Source: an uncultured Collinsella sp.
Lineage (GTDB): Bacteria > Actinomycetota > Coriobacteriia > Coriobacteriales > Coriobacteriaceae
DNA length: 7,410 nt
NCBI GenBank assembly: GCA_902464485.1
Contig: CABQJJ010000082.1
Coordinates: 1-7,410 of the forward strand
Direction of reading: 5' to 3'
The notes beneath the pieces were generated by a model. That model did no database searches. It worked only from the letters and a program-made list of their open reading frames with translations, and was not told where the DNA came from. The position numbers and the translations under genes are program-made. Positions 1-6,607 of this stretch are shown here, piece after piece (the first letter of the stretch is position 1; the number at the start of each line of letters is the position of its first letter).

Positions 1-41
1 CTGACCGTGCCACGCCAACCACCCAGGAGCGGACACTATCC

Positions 42-1643
42 ATGAACCAGATACTTCTCTTTATCGGCCTCGTCATCATTTTGTGCCTGACCATCAAACC
101 CGTCGGAAAAAAACTCCCCTTCCCCACCCTGCTCATCTTTATCGCGCTCGGCATGCTGCTGGGCGTCAACGGGCCGGCACGCATCGACTTTAGCGACTAC
201 GCGCTCACCGAAACCGTCTGCAGCACGGCGCTGCTGTTCATCATGTTCTACGGCGGCTTTAACACCAATATCGACCGCGCCAAGCCCGTCGCCGTACCCG
301 CAGTGCTACTGAGCACGCTCGGCGTCGTCATTACCGCCGGCATCACTGGCGCCTTTGCGCACTTCGCACTGGGTTTCGACTGGATCGGCGGCCTGCTGCT
401 GGGCTCGGTCGTGGCATCTACCGACGCGGCGAGCGTCTTTAGCGTGCTGCGCGAGCACAACCTGTCGCTAAAGGGCGGCACCGACTCGCTGCTCGAGGTT
501 GAATCGGGCTCCAACGACCCTGTCGCCTACATGCTCACCGCGGTACTCGCCACCCTCGCGGCCGGCGGCAATATCGACATTCCCGCACTACTGGCCAAGC
601 AGATTATCTTGGGTGTGGGGCTGGGCCTCGCCATCGGCTGGACATCAGGCCGCCTGATTGAGCACGCGCACGCAACGGCCGAGGGCGCGCAGACCATCTT
701 TTTGTTCGCCGTGGCGATCGTCGCCTACGCGCTGCCGAGTTATCTGGGCGGCAACGGCTTTTTGGCCGTATACCTGGCAGGCATTGTGCTGGGTGCGAGC
801 GAAATCACCGGCAAGGTCGAGATGGCGCACTTCTTTGACACCCTTACCGAGATGGCCGAGATGACCATCTTCTTCTTGCTCGGCCTGCTCGTGACGCCTG
901 CGCGCCTGCCGCAAATGCTGCTACCCGGCCTGGCGCTCATGGCGTTTATGCTCTTCGTGAGCCGCCCCATCGCCGTGGGCATGCTGCTGGCGCCGTTTAG
1001 GACCAACCCTCGCCAGGTCGCGCTCGTAAGCTGGGCGGGCCTGCGCGGCGCAGCCTCGGTCGTGTTTAGCCTCTTTGCCCTGGTGGCCGGTGTTCCCGGC
1101 GGGCACGGCCTGTTTGACCTGGTGTTTGTGATTGCCGTGTCGAGCATTGTGGTGCAGGGATCACTGCTGCCGGCAGTGGCAAAGAAGCTCGACATGATTG
1201 ACGCAGAAGGCGACGTGCGCCGCACCTTTAACGATTACCGCGACGAGGACGGCATGTCGTTCGTTAAGCTCAAGGTGGGCGCGGGCCATCCGTTTGCCGG
1301 TCGCTCGCTTGCGGACATTGGCAGCGTCACCGACATGCTGGTTGTCTTGGTGCTGCGCGATGGTGCGCACCCGGTGCTGCCCAACGGCGATACCGTCATC
1401 GAGGAAGGTGACCTGCTGGTGATGGCCGCACCGACATTTGAAGAGCGTGCCGAGGTTACGCTGCGCGAGGTCACCGTAACGCCCCACGGTCGCTTGGCAG
1501 GACAGCGTCTACGCGACGTGCCACAAGGCAAGCACCCCTTTATCGTGGTGATGCTCAAGCGCGACGGCCAAACGATCATTCCCGACGGCAACACCCTCAT
1601 ATACGCCGGCGACGAAGCCGTGATCGCCACGCTGGCGCCGTAG
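42..1643 (+). CDS. nhaP2: K+/H+ antiporter, NhaP2/CvrA type, with two TrkA_C domains
   Basis: Complete 533-residue inner-membrane antiporter of the CPA1 family, expected to exchange cytoplasmic K+ (possibly Na+) for H+ in ion and pH homeostasis. Residues 1-380 are a chain of about 12 hydrophobic segments forming the Na_H_Exchanger domain. Family signatures are visible: STDAASVFS near 126-134, ESGSNDP at 154-160 (with the aspartate expected to carry ions), and SWAGLRGAASVVFSL at 330-344. A soluble tail follows with two similar repeats of RCK_C/TrkA_C type (about 406-464 and 477-531), each with a hydrophobic strand, a 'P-x-G-x-T-x-I' turn and a GD near the end; these usually bind a regulatory ligand. 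Length is close to E. coli CvrA. The ATG at 42 is preceded by AGGAG at 25-29, a rather long spacing of 12 bases. The gene ends just before a repeat-rich gap. Family is secure; ion preference is inferred. Confidence 0.93.
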   Translation: MNQILLFIGLVIILCLTIKPVGKKLPFPTLLIFIALGMLLGVNGPARIDFSDYALTETVCSTALLFIMFYGGFNTNIDRAKPVAVPAVLLSTLGVVITAGITGAFAHFALGFDWIGGLLLGSVVASTDAASVFSVLREHNLSLKGGTDSLLEVESGSNDPVAYMLTAVLATLAAGGNIDIPALLAKQIILGVGLGLAIGWTSGRLIEHAHATAEGAQTIFLFAVAIVAYALPSYLGGNGFLAVYLAGIVLGASEITGKVEMAHFFDTLTEMAEMTIFFLLGLLVTPARLPQMLLPGLALMAFMLFVSRPIAVGMLLAPFRTNPRQVALVSWAGLRGAASVVFSLFALVAGVPGGHGLFDLVFVIAVSSIVVQGSLLPAVAKKLDMIDAEGDVRRTFNDYRDEDGMSFVKLKVGAGHPFAGRSLADIGSVTDMLVVLVLRDGAHPVLPNGDTVIEEGDLLVMAAPTFEERAEVTLREVTVTPHGRLAGQRLRDVPQGKHPFIVVMLKRDGQTIIPDGNTLIYAGDEAVIATLAP

Positions 1644-1655
1644 CGGCCAGGGACA

Positions 1656-1674
1656 GCCGTCCCGAATTGGCTAC
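1656..1674 (+). repeat. 19-bp motif, copy 1, next to a GGGAC/GTCCC hairpin
   Basis: GCCGTCCCGAATTGGCTAC starts 13 bases after the antiporter stop codon. It matches 1950-1968 at 17 of 19 positions in the same orientation. The upstream GGGAC (1650-1654) can pair with GTCCC (1659-1663) around a four-base loop. The GGGAC/GTCCC core is reminiscent of REP-type extragenic palindromes; that family link is inferred. Confidence 0.6.
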
Positions 1675-1733
1675 ATTTGAGCATCAATCGCCCCGACAGG
1701 GGTCTCGTTGAGGACAGTTAGCGTCTGGCAAAA

Positions 1734-1856
1734 CTAAGTGAGTAGACTTTTGCCGAATCGCCGACCACGTCTCCAAAACACAAGTCTGTGACCTGCGGGT
1801 TTGTTGAAGCAAATTAGTCGGGTGCTCAGGATTTCCAAAAAAGCCTACTCACTTAG
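1734..1856. repeat. 123-bp intergenic element bounded by 18-bp inverted repeats
   Basis: The left arm at 1734-1751 (CTAAGTGAGTAGACTTTT) and right arm at 1839-1856 are reverse complements at 17 of 18 positions, with the outer 12 perfect. Inside, further small pairings nest: CCGAC 1761-1765 with GTCGG 1817-1821, CACA 1779-1782 with TGTG 1787-1790, ACC 1791-1793 with GGT 1798-1800, and TTTG 1800-1803 with CAAA 1810-1813 (the last two share base 1800, so they are alternatives). The result looks like a long outer stem closing a multiloop, compatible with either a MITE-like element or a structured RNA. I have an unverified impression that similar sequences recur in Collinsella genomes. No coding potential is seen inside. 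Confidence 0.65.
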
Positions 1857-1949
1857 CCTGCGGGCAGTCAAAATAGAGCAATCGCGAGGTCGTTAGACTC
1901 CATTGCGACGGCTTATCGCGCATTTTCGCGCAGCCGCGGGTGCAGACGC

Positions 1950-1968
1950 GCCGTCCCAAATTAGCTAC
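1950..1968 (+). repeat. 19-bp motif, copy 2
   Basis: GCCGTCCCAAATTAGCTAC differs from the copy at 1656-1674 at two positions. It ends one base before the stop codon of the minus-strand small ORF, so both copies lie hard against the 3' end of a gene, though in opposite orientation relative to that gene. This copy lacks the neighbouring GGGAC partner, so it does not make the same hairpin. Confidence 0.55.
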
Positions 1969-1969
1969 C

Positions 1970-2161
1970 CTAGTCATCGTCGACGGCATAGTCGCGAAGG
2001 TCGAGGCCTTCGCGTTCGGCTCGGGCTAGCAGCTCTTGGGGCGACTCGTCCTCGATATCCATCACGTCGAGCATGGCAGCCGGAAAGCCCACGCCGGCCG
2101 CACTCCCCGCACGGTCGAGCAGGCTCTCGCGCAGCTGGTCTACATCAACTTCGATCTTCAT
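1970..2161 (-). CDS. Small acidic protein of unknown function (63 aa)
   Basis: I do not recognise this family. The chosen ATG at 2161 follows a strong GGAGG with a seven-base spacer (GGAGGTTGCGCT before the ATG), which is why the longer frame starting at 2203 is not used. The product is 63 residues, strongly acidic and ends in three aspartates. It has an amphipathic N-terminal part (KIEVDVDQLRESLLDRAG), a Gly/Ala-rich middle (AAGVGFPAAMLDVMDI) and a helical C-terminal part (SPQELLARAEREGLDLRDY). There is no signal peptide or membrane segment. The composition and the ribosome binding site argue for a real gene. It could be a small adaptor or regulator; nothing in the sequence settles this. It lies 204 bases downstream of the helicase on the same strand, with a REP-like palindrome between them, so co-transcription is possible but not shown. 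Confidence 0.72.
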   Translation of the reverse strand: MKIEVDVDQLRESLLDRAGSAAGVGFPAAMLDVMDIEDESPQELLARAEREGLDLRDYAVDDD

Positions 2162-2320
2162 AGCGCAACCTCCTACCTTACGCAGCATTCGCATAAGCCG
2201 CACACCCTAAAGGAGTGAAAGCAGACCGATAGGGCTTTGGCTTGCGCTTTTGCGTGCCGTACCGTACCGTTGAGCTTCGTTTTGCACAAGAGCCATGATA
2301 AAGCGGCCGAGCGACATTGG

Positions 2321-2355
2321 GATTGTGACAAAGGGGCCGTCCCTTTGTCACAATC
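2321..2355. repeat. Perfect 15-bp palindrome, REP-like
   Basis: GATTGTGACAAAGGG at 2321-2335 is an exact reverse complement of 2341-2355, with a five-base loop GCCGT. It begins 10 bases beyond the helicase stop codon in the direction of helicase transcription. No T run follows on either strand, so it is not a classical intrinsic terminator. The TGTGACAAAGGG...CCCTTTGTCACA pattern resembles extragenic palindromes found in many copies in Coriobacteriia and Clostridia genomes (family recollection, not searched). It could block 3' exonucleases or act as a weak terminator for the helicase transcript. Confidence 0.75.
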
Positions 2356-2365
2356 ATTCGCAGAG

Positions 2366-5300
2366 TTAGGCAAGTTTAGGAGCGTTTGCAATTACGTCGG
2401 CAATCGCCTCTATGCCCTCTCCCTGGCCCAGAATGAAGCACTTCCAGTCGATGTCTTGGGTATGCGCAAACTCATCGGCGCGCGAAGCGCTAAAGAGCAT
2501 TACGCGGCTCTTCTTCCACAGCAGGGCGGGATGCAGCTTAAAGTCGGTGCTCTCAATACAGACCACCGCGTCTTTGCGAGGCATCTCTAGCTTGCTGCTC
2601 TTGACCAACTCTTTCAACTTTTGGATGTCGGTAATCTCCTTACCCACAGAACAGCTGTTGAGCAGGTCCTTCCACACGTGAAAATACGGCTTGCCTTCAT
2701 AGGAAGCCCCTTCAGCCACGACGGATGTCGATAGGCCGGTAGGCCGCTTAGCAACTGCATGTCTAACCTTGGGAGCCGCCTTGGCAGAATCGTCCGCAGG
2801 CTTCTCATCGATGCCCAAAACCTGAGCAACGTAGTCGTCATTGCCCAAGAAGTACTCCTCGACCACGTCCCATCGCTCGGAATCGCTCATCGTGGAGCGG
2901 AAGAAGCCCCTAATAACCTTGGACGAATACTCGTGACGATCGTTAAGCTCGCGCAACACGCCGTTGGAATACCTGCTGTCCGAAGCGAGCGCCTTAACCT
3001 TCGAAGCATCGTTAAGACGAATGAAGATTTCCGGATTGTCGCCGCCCTTTACCGTGTACGTGGCAAGCTTGAGAATCTCCAGGATCTCGGCCAGCGCATA
3101 GCGAGCGTCAAGCGCCTTGTTGTCCAGATAGCGTCTACAATGCTTGCTACCCTCGGGAGGCTGCAACCTTCCAAGCGTCTGGGTCAGATTGCTCATGGCC
3201 GCCTGAAGCTCGCGCCCGATTACGCCATAGCGAACATCCTGCGCGCGGCTATAGGTATTCCTCGAAGACCTATTGAATCGTTTGATGCACTTAAAGGACC
3301 GGTCGGATCCAAAGTGCCCGCCACTATCGACCGGGCGGACAAACGCATTCAACAGCGCAGACGGCTTCTTAACCTCCAGAGACGTCCCCTCAAGCTGATG
3401 GGTGAGCTCTTTCGTAAACTCCTTCTCCGAAAAATCGCCCTCACGCGCCAAGCTCATAAACGTCTTGTGCAGCGCCTCGGCAAATGCAGACAGCGTCGAC
3501 GTCGCCTCATCAAACGGCATGGAGTAATTAATGTCGAGCGCCAGGCGGTTCGAAAGCGCGGGCTCCCCCGTCGGCGAACAAATCTTGCCCGTGAACAGCT
3601 GGCGCTTAAAATCGGCAAAGGTCAGGTCGCTAAACTCGTTGGCCCACATGTCGCCAACGTTGAGCTCATAGATTGCGCCCATGTCCGAGATCTTGACGGC
3701 ATGCTGCCCCGCGCGATTCTCGTAGCGCGTATGAGCCTCGCTGATCTTTCGCAAATACTTGCCGTAGGACGTGGTAAAACTACGTTCGGCAGCTTGCTCA
3801 ATGCAAACAAACTGCTTGGTATACGACACCTTGGGGCGCACGACAATAACCGGGAAGTTGAACTTATCCTCAAGGTCGCGCGAGATCATCATCAGGGCCG
3901 ATTTAACACGATTGGTCTTGCGGTCCTCGTCCTTCTCGTTCGTAAACAAATAGGAGAACGTATTGGGCGATACCAGGAAGTTCTGGCTGCGGTCTTTTTG
4001 CGGCGCAGAAGCATAGACCTCGTACAGCTTGGCCATGATCTCTTTAAGCTGCCACTGGCTAAACTTAGAGAGCGCATACAGCGTTTCGGAATAGCGAACG
4101 TCCTGCATAAAGAAGTCGATGCAAGCCTTGGCCCCCAAACCGCGCTTGCGACCGCCACGACCAATTTCCTGAATATAGTCGGATAAATTGCCTGTCGGCG
4201 CATAGTGGTACACGGCATCGATGTCATCGATATCGATGCCCATGCCAAACGCCTTGGTGCTCACAAGCACCCTGCAGCTGCCCGACGCAAACGCGTCTTG
4301 AACGATCTTCTTGTACGCGGCATCTTTGCCGCCGTGATAGCCCAAGACCTTGGAATTAGAAACGCTGCGTTGATCGATGATCGCATTGACATGACTCTGA
4401 TATGGGCAATAGACAATGGCATGGCGGTTGTCGCGCACAGCCTTATCAATCCACTGCTCGGCGAGGTCGGTTTTTACCTCTTCGATGGGACCGGGCAGCT
4501 CGCTTTTACTTCTCCAGACAATATCGAAGGAGATGTCGTTACGACGAGGGTTGCCCAGGAACGTCTTGCAGTTGCCAAGCTCCAGGTCGGCAACCGTATG
4601 CGAAACGACATCATCGCGCCCGCCGTAGACAGCCGTGGCGGTAAGGCAGAAGATCGGAAAGCTCATACCGTTTTTGCGGAGCTTAGACAGATACGGTCCC
4701 AGATACCAGTAGTCCGGGCGGAAATCTTTACCCCAAGAGGTAACTGTGTGGACCTCGTCAATGATGACAAGACCGAGCTCGCGGCCGTTGAGAATTGCCT
4801 GGATCGAGGACTCCAGCAAGAGTTCCGGAGACAGGTAGATGATGGAGGCCTCGCCGCTTTTAACGCGGTCAAGGGATTCAAGACGCTCGCCATAGGGAAT
4901 GTCCGAGTTAATGGCAACGACATTCTTAACGCCACGTTTCCGCAAGTTAGCGACCTGGTCGATCATTAGGGCCTTCAGCGGCTCAATAACCAGCGTGACC
5001 AGCTGATATTTCCGAGCAAGATACAGCGCCGGAATCTGGAACAGAATGGACTTGCCCGCACCCGTGGGCGCCGTTACAAACACATTCCTGTAATCGACGG
5101 AGCCCGCATGGGCAGCCTCGGCCTGCTTTACGACAAACTCAGAGATAGCACCCTGAGACACCGTTTCCATCTCGTTGTCAAAGTCGGGATTCTTGTAAAA
5201 ACGAAGATTCCTAAACGAGGCGTCCCTGCCCCAGTAATGCTGAAGCACCGAAAGCAGGCGACCCGACTCCTCGACCTTTTCCTCTTGGTCTTGCTGTGCC

Positions 5301-6055
5301 ACAAAGGAAACGGATAGACCCAGCACATGGGCAACAGAAGCGACCGCCTCTAGAGCGGACCTATAGCTCTCAAGTTCCCGAGCGTTCACCAAAACACAAG
5401 CAGGGCCAGCCGTGCCATCTAGCAAGCCTAGACGGCATTCCAAAAACGCAGTCGACGAAACAGGGACGACGCCCTCAGAAATTGCCGAAGCATCACCCAG
5501 CGCAAAAGAAGCACGGTCAAACAGATCGATGACTTCCCACTCAGAAAACTCATCGGGAATAATCGGCGTTACAAGATGCGCATTTCCAACCTTTACCGAC
5601 TTGGCATAGTACTTAGAAAGCCCCGTCGTATCGGGCGTCATATCGTCAAAAGATGACTCAAAGTCATTGAGCAGATCCGGATCAACAGGAGAAGGAACGC
5701 CCTCGCCATCAAGGAACAGGTTGTTCCGCACAACAACGATCTTGCCATCGAACAGTTCCTTAATCGTCCCGCGCAGCTCAAGAAGCTGCTCAAACAGCAT
5801 CAAGACTGGACCATCTGCCGAAAGAATCTGAGCCACAGCCATCCTCTTTTGCCGAGCAAATTCGGACGGAGAAAAGAACGGGGCTGATTCGTCAGCAACG
5901 ACGCCGGGGATTGAATACTCATTGCATGCCAGGGTTTTGGCAAGACGAGAGGTCAGTCCGCAAAAAGCATAGATGGATGGTTGCGAACAGCCCTCTAAAA
6001 ACTCGTCGATTCTATTACCAAGGGCAAACCCATTACCGTTATAGCGCTCTGCCAT
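2366..6055 (-). CDS. Large RecQ-like DEAD/DEAH-box helicase with novel flanking domains
   Basis: Complete protein of 1229 residues. The central superfamily 2 ATPase is clear: a RecQ motif-0-like lead-in (FRNLRFYKNPDF about 281-292, Q301), Walker A APTGAGKS 329-336, SPELL 409-413, Walker B DEVH 433-436, the RecQ aromatic-rich loop SWGKDFRPDYWYLG 440-453, TAT 472-474, YHGG 573-576, motif V STKAFGMGIDID 599-610 and motif VI QEIGRGGRKRG 629-639. The aromatic loop and motif VI place it in the RecQ family, which unwinds DNA 3' to 5'. It is about twice the size of bacterial RecQ. Residues 1-280 match nothing I recognise. After motif VI there is no zinc-binding cysteine cluster and no evident HRDC domain, but about 590 further residues, ending in a small alpha/beta-looking domain (about 1125-1229). 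Base composition looks lower in GC than the antiporter, suggesting acquisition. No partner gene is adjacent. ATG at 6055 is preferred to TTG at 6070, which overlaps the ribosome binding site. A defence or repair role is inferred. Confidence 0.9.
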   Translation of the reverse strand: MAERYNGNGFALGNRIDEFLEGCSQPSIYAFCGLTSRLAKTLACNEYSIPGVVADESAPFFSPSEFARQKRMAVAQILSADGPVLMLFEQLLELRGTIKELFDGKIVVVRNNLFLDGEGVPSPVDPDLLNDFESSFDDMTPDTTGLSKYYAKSVKVGNAHLVTPIIPDEFSEWEVIDLFDRASFALGDASAISEGVVPVSSTAFLECRLGLLDGTAGPACVLVNARELESYRSALEAVASVAHVLGLSVSFVAQQDQEEKVEESGRLLSVLQHYWGRDASFRNLRFYKNPDFDNEMETVSQGAISEFVVKQAEAAHAGSVDYRNVFVTAPTGAGKSILFQIPALYLARKYQLVTLVIEPLKALMIDQVANLRKRGVKNVVAINSDIPYGERLESLDRVKSGEASIIYLSPELLLESSIQAILNGRELGLVIIDEVHTVTSWGKDFRPDYWYLGPYLSKLRKNGMSFPIFCLTATAVYGGRDDVVSHTVADLELGNCKTFLGNPRRNDISFDIVWRSKSELPGPIEEVKTDLAEQWIDKAVRDNRHAIVYCPYQSHVNAIIDQRSVSNSKVLGYHGGKDAAYKKIVQDAFASGSCRVLVSTKAFGMGIDIDDIDAVYHYAPTGNLSDYIQEIGRGGRKRGLGAKACIDFFMQDVRYSETLYALSKFSQWQLKEIMAKLYEVYASAPQKDRSQNFLVSPNTFSYLFTNEKDEDRKTNRVKSALMMISRDLEDKFNFPVIVVRPKVSYTKQFVCIEQAAERSFTTSYGKYLRKISEAHTRYENRAGQHAVKISDMGAIYELNVGDMWANEFSDLTFADFKRQLFTGKICSPTGEPALSNRLALDINYSMPFDEATSTLSAFAEALHKTFMSLAREGDFSEKEFTKELTHQLEGTSLEVKKPSALLNAFVRPVDSGGHFGSDRSFKCIKRFNRSSRNTYSRAQDVRYGVIGRELQAAMSNLTQTLGRLQPPEGSKHCRRYLDNKALDARYALAEILEILKLATYTVKGGDNPEIFIRLNDASKVKALASDSRYSNGVLRELNDRHEYSSKVIRGFFRSTMSDSERWDVVEEYFLGNDDYVAQVLGIDEKPADDSAKAAPKVRHAVAKRPTGLSTSVVAEGASYEGKPYFHVWKDLLNSCSVGKEITDIQKLKELVKSSKLEMPRKDAVVCIESTDFKLHPALLWKKSRVMLFSASRADEFAHTQDIDWKCFILGQGEGIEAIADVIANAPKLA

Positions 6056-6058
6056 TAT

Positions 6059-6068
6059 CTCCTCCTCC
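6059..6068 (-). promoter_or_regulatory. Strong ribosome binding site of the helicase gene
   Basis: On the minus strand GGAGGAGGAG stands three bases before the ATG at 6055, with its first GGAGG about eight bases away. It decides the start: an upstream in-frame TTG at 6070 would place the Shine-Dalgarno sequence inside the coding region. Confidence 0.8.
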
Positions 6069-6094
6069 AACCAAGTACTGCTTCAACTTAGCCC

Positions 6095-6138
6095 ACTGAC
6101 CGCTCGCATTTGTTGAGCAACAAATGCGAGCGGTCAGT
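6095..6138. repeat. 44-bp perfect palindrome upstream of the helicase
   Basis: Positions 6095-6115 and 6118-6138 are exact reverse complements over 21 bases, with only AG between them. The arm begins ACTGACCGCTCGCATTTGTT. AGCC/GGCT pairs lie just outside the arms with unequal gaps. The centre is about 60 bases upstream of the helicase ATG, so the palindrome would lie in the 5' leader of the helicase mRNA or in its promoter region. It also lies exactly where helicase-associated sequence gives way to a gene remnant. No T run follows on either strand. Possible roles are operator, attenuator, or scar of an insertion; I cannot choose between them. Confidence 0.85.
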
Positions 6139-6343
6139 ATTAGGCTGTGACCGTAAAAATCGAAGGATTGATGCCCCCGACGAGTGCCTGTTCGCCGTGA
6201 CCAAGAACTTCCTGGCGCTTGGTGAGCCGGTAGACGCACCAGCGGAAGAAGAACCGCAAATGAAGGCACCCTCGGCTGTGCCGAAGACGCCTGGAACCGG
6301 CGCAAATGGCGATGCGAACATCTTCGGCATGGGACGCGGGTAG
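6139..6343 (+). pseudogene. C-terminal remnant of an unidentified gene
   Basis: From the edge of the palindrome an open frame runs to a TAG at 6341-6343 and reads like a genuine protein tail: an ordered start (CDRKNRRIDAPDECLFAVTK), then an acidic, Pro/Ala-rich linker (GEPVDAPAEEEP) and a Gly-rich end (NIFGMGRG). The frame can be extended into the palindrome, but its start codons there lie in the inverted repeat and have no ribosome binding site, so I read this as the 3' end of a larger gene whose 5' part was lost where the helicase region begins. I do not recognise the parent. Opposite-strand frames here look less protein-like. It could instead be spurious; the evidence is composition only. 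Confidence 0.4.
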
Positions 6344-6346
6344 CGG

Positions 6347-6607
6347 CTAAAGCCCCAGCTCGCCGATGACCCGCCTCATAGTGAGTGCCCATTCAAGTTG
6401 TTGGTCGATGAAGCCGGGCCAAGCGGCCTCGTTGTCCTTGATCTTGCAGCCGTCCTTGTAGAAGCGAAGGCCCGACGCCTTCTTGGCGTCGAAGGGCGTG
6501 GCGGAAAGGCCGAGGCGTTCCTCGAACAGGACGGCATTGTCGATAGCCTTGTGGCCGATTTCCTTGTCGTCGTGCACGTAGAACTCAATGCCAATGCGGC
6601 CGCGCAG
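6347..6607 (-). pseudogene. C-terminal fragment of a DUF4268-domain protein
   Basis: The minus-strand frame reads from LRGRIGIEFYVHDDKEIG through LFEERLGL, KKASGLRFYKDG and AAWPGFIDQQLEWA to a TAG at 6347. This order (hydrophobic strand with 'hEhYhxDxK', a helix leading to 'E-x-x-LG', a 'K-x-A-S-x-h' strand, then a W-containing helix) fits the C-terminal part of DUF4268, a domain often found in restriction- and defence-linked proteins. It is truncated at its 5' side: the homologous stretch stops near 6605, and a TAG at 6617-6619 closes the frame just upstream. At that point the sequence becomes a Phd-type antitoxin on the other strand. Its 3' end is only three bases from the end of the plus-strand remnant. 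The family call is from pattern memory. Confidence 0.6.

Larger units (their letters stand above)
1644..1969. other. Repeat-rich intergenic region between convergent genes
   Basis: This 326-base gap separates the 3' end of the antiporter from the 3' end of the small minus-strand ORF, so it should hold terminators rather than promoters. I see no credible coding frame in it. It contains a 19-bp degenerate direct repeat at both ends (1656-1674, 1950-1968), a 123-bp inverted-repeat-bounded element (1734-1856), and a short CCCC-GACA-GGGG hairpin at about 1691-1702. No classical hairpin followed by a T run was found for either gene. Confidence 0.6.

Noticed and set aside
2237..2590. Plus-strand frame of 117 codons across the REP-like palindrome
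   Set aside because: It runs through the palindrome and into the helicase 3' end in antisense, with no ribosome binding site or protein-like composition.
2759..4186. Long plus-strand open frame of 475 codons opposite the helicase
   Set aside because: It is antisense to the helicase core, rich in Arg/Leu as expected for a shadow frame, and has no domain signature or ribosome binding site.
4205..4969. Plus-strand open frame of 254 codons opposite the helicase ATPase motifs
   Set aside because: It is the complement of clearly coding helicase sequence including Walker A/B surroundings; no recognisable domain of its own.
6056..6070. TTG start that would lengthen the helicase by five residues
   Set aside because: The added codons are the Shine-Dalgarno sequence itself; the ATG at 6055 has ideal spacing.
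6039..6392. Minus-strand frames of 117 and 80 codons over the plus-strand remnant
   Set aside because: They read low-complexity Ala/Ser/Arg-rich sequence, start without a ribosome binding site and cross the palindrome; the plus strand reads more like a protein tail.
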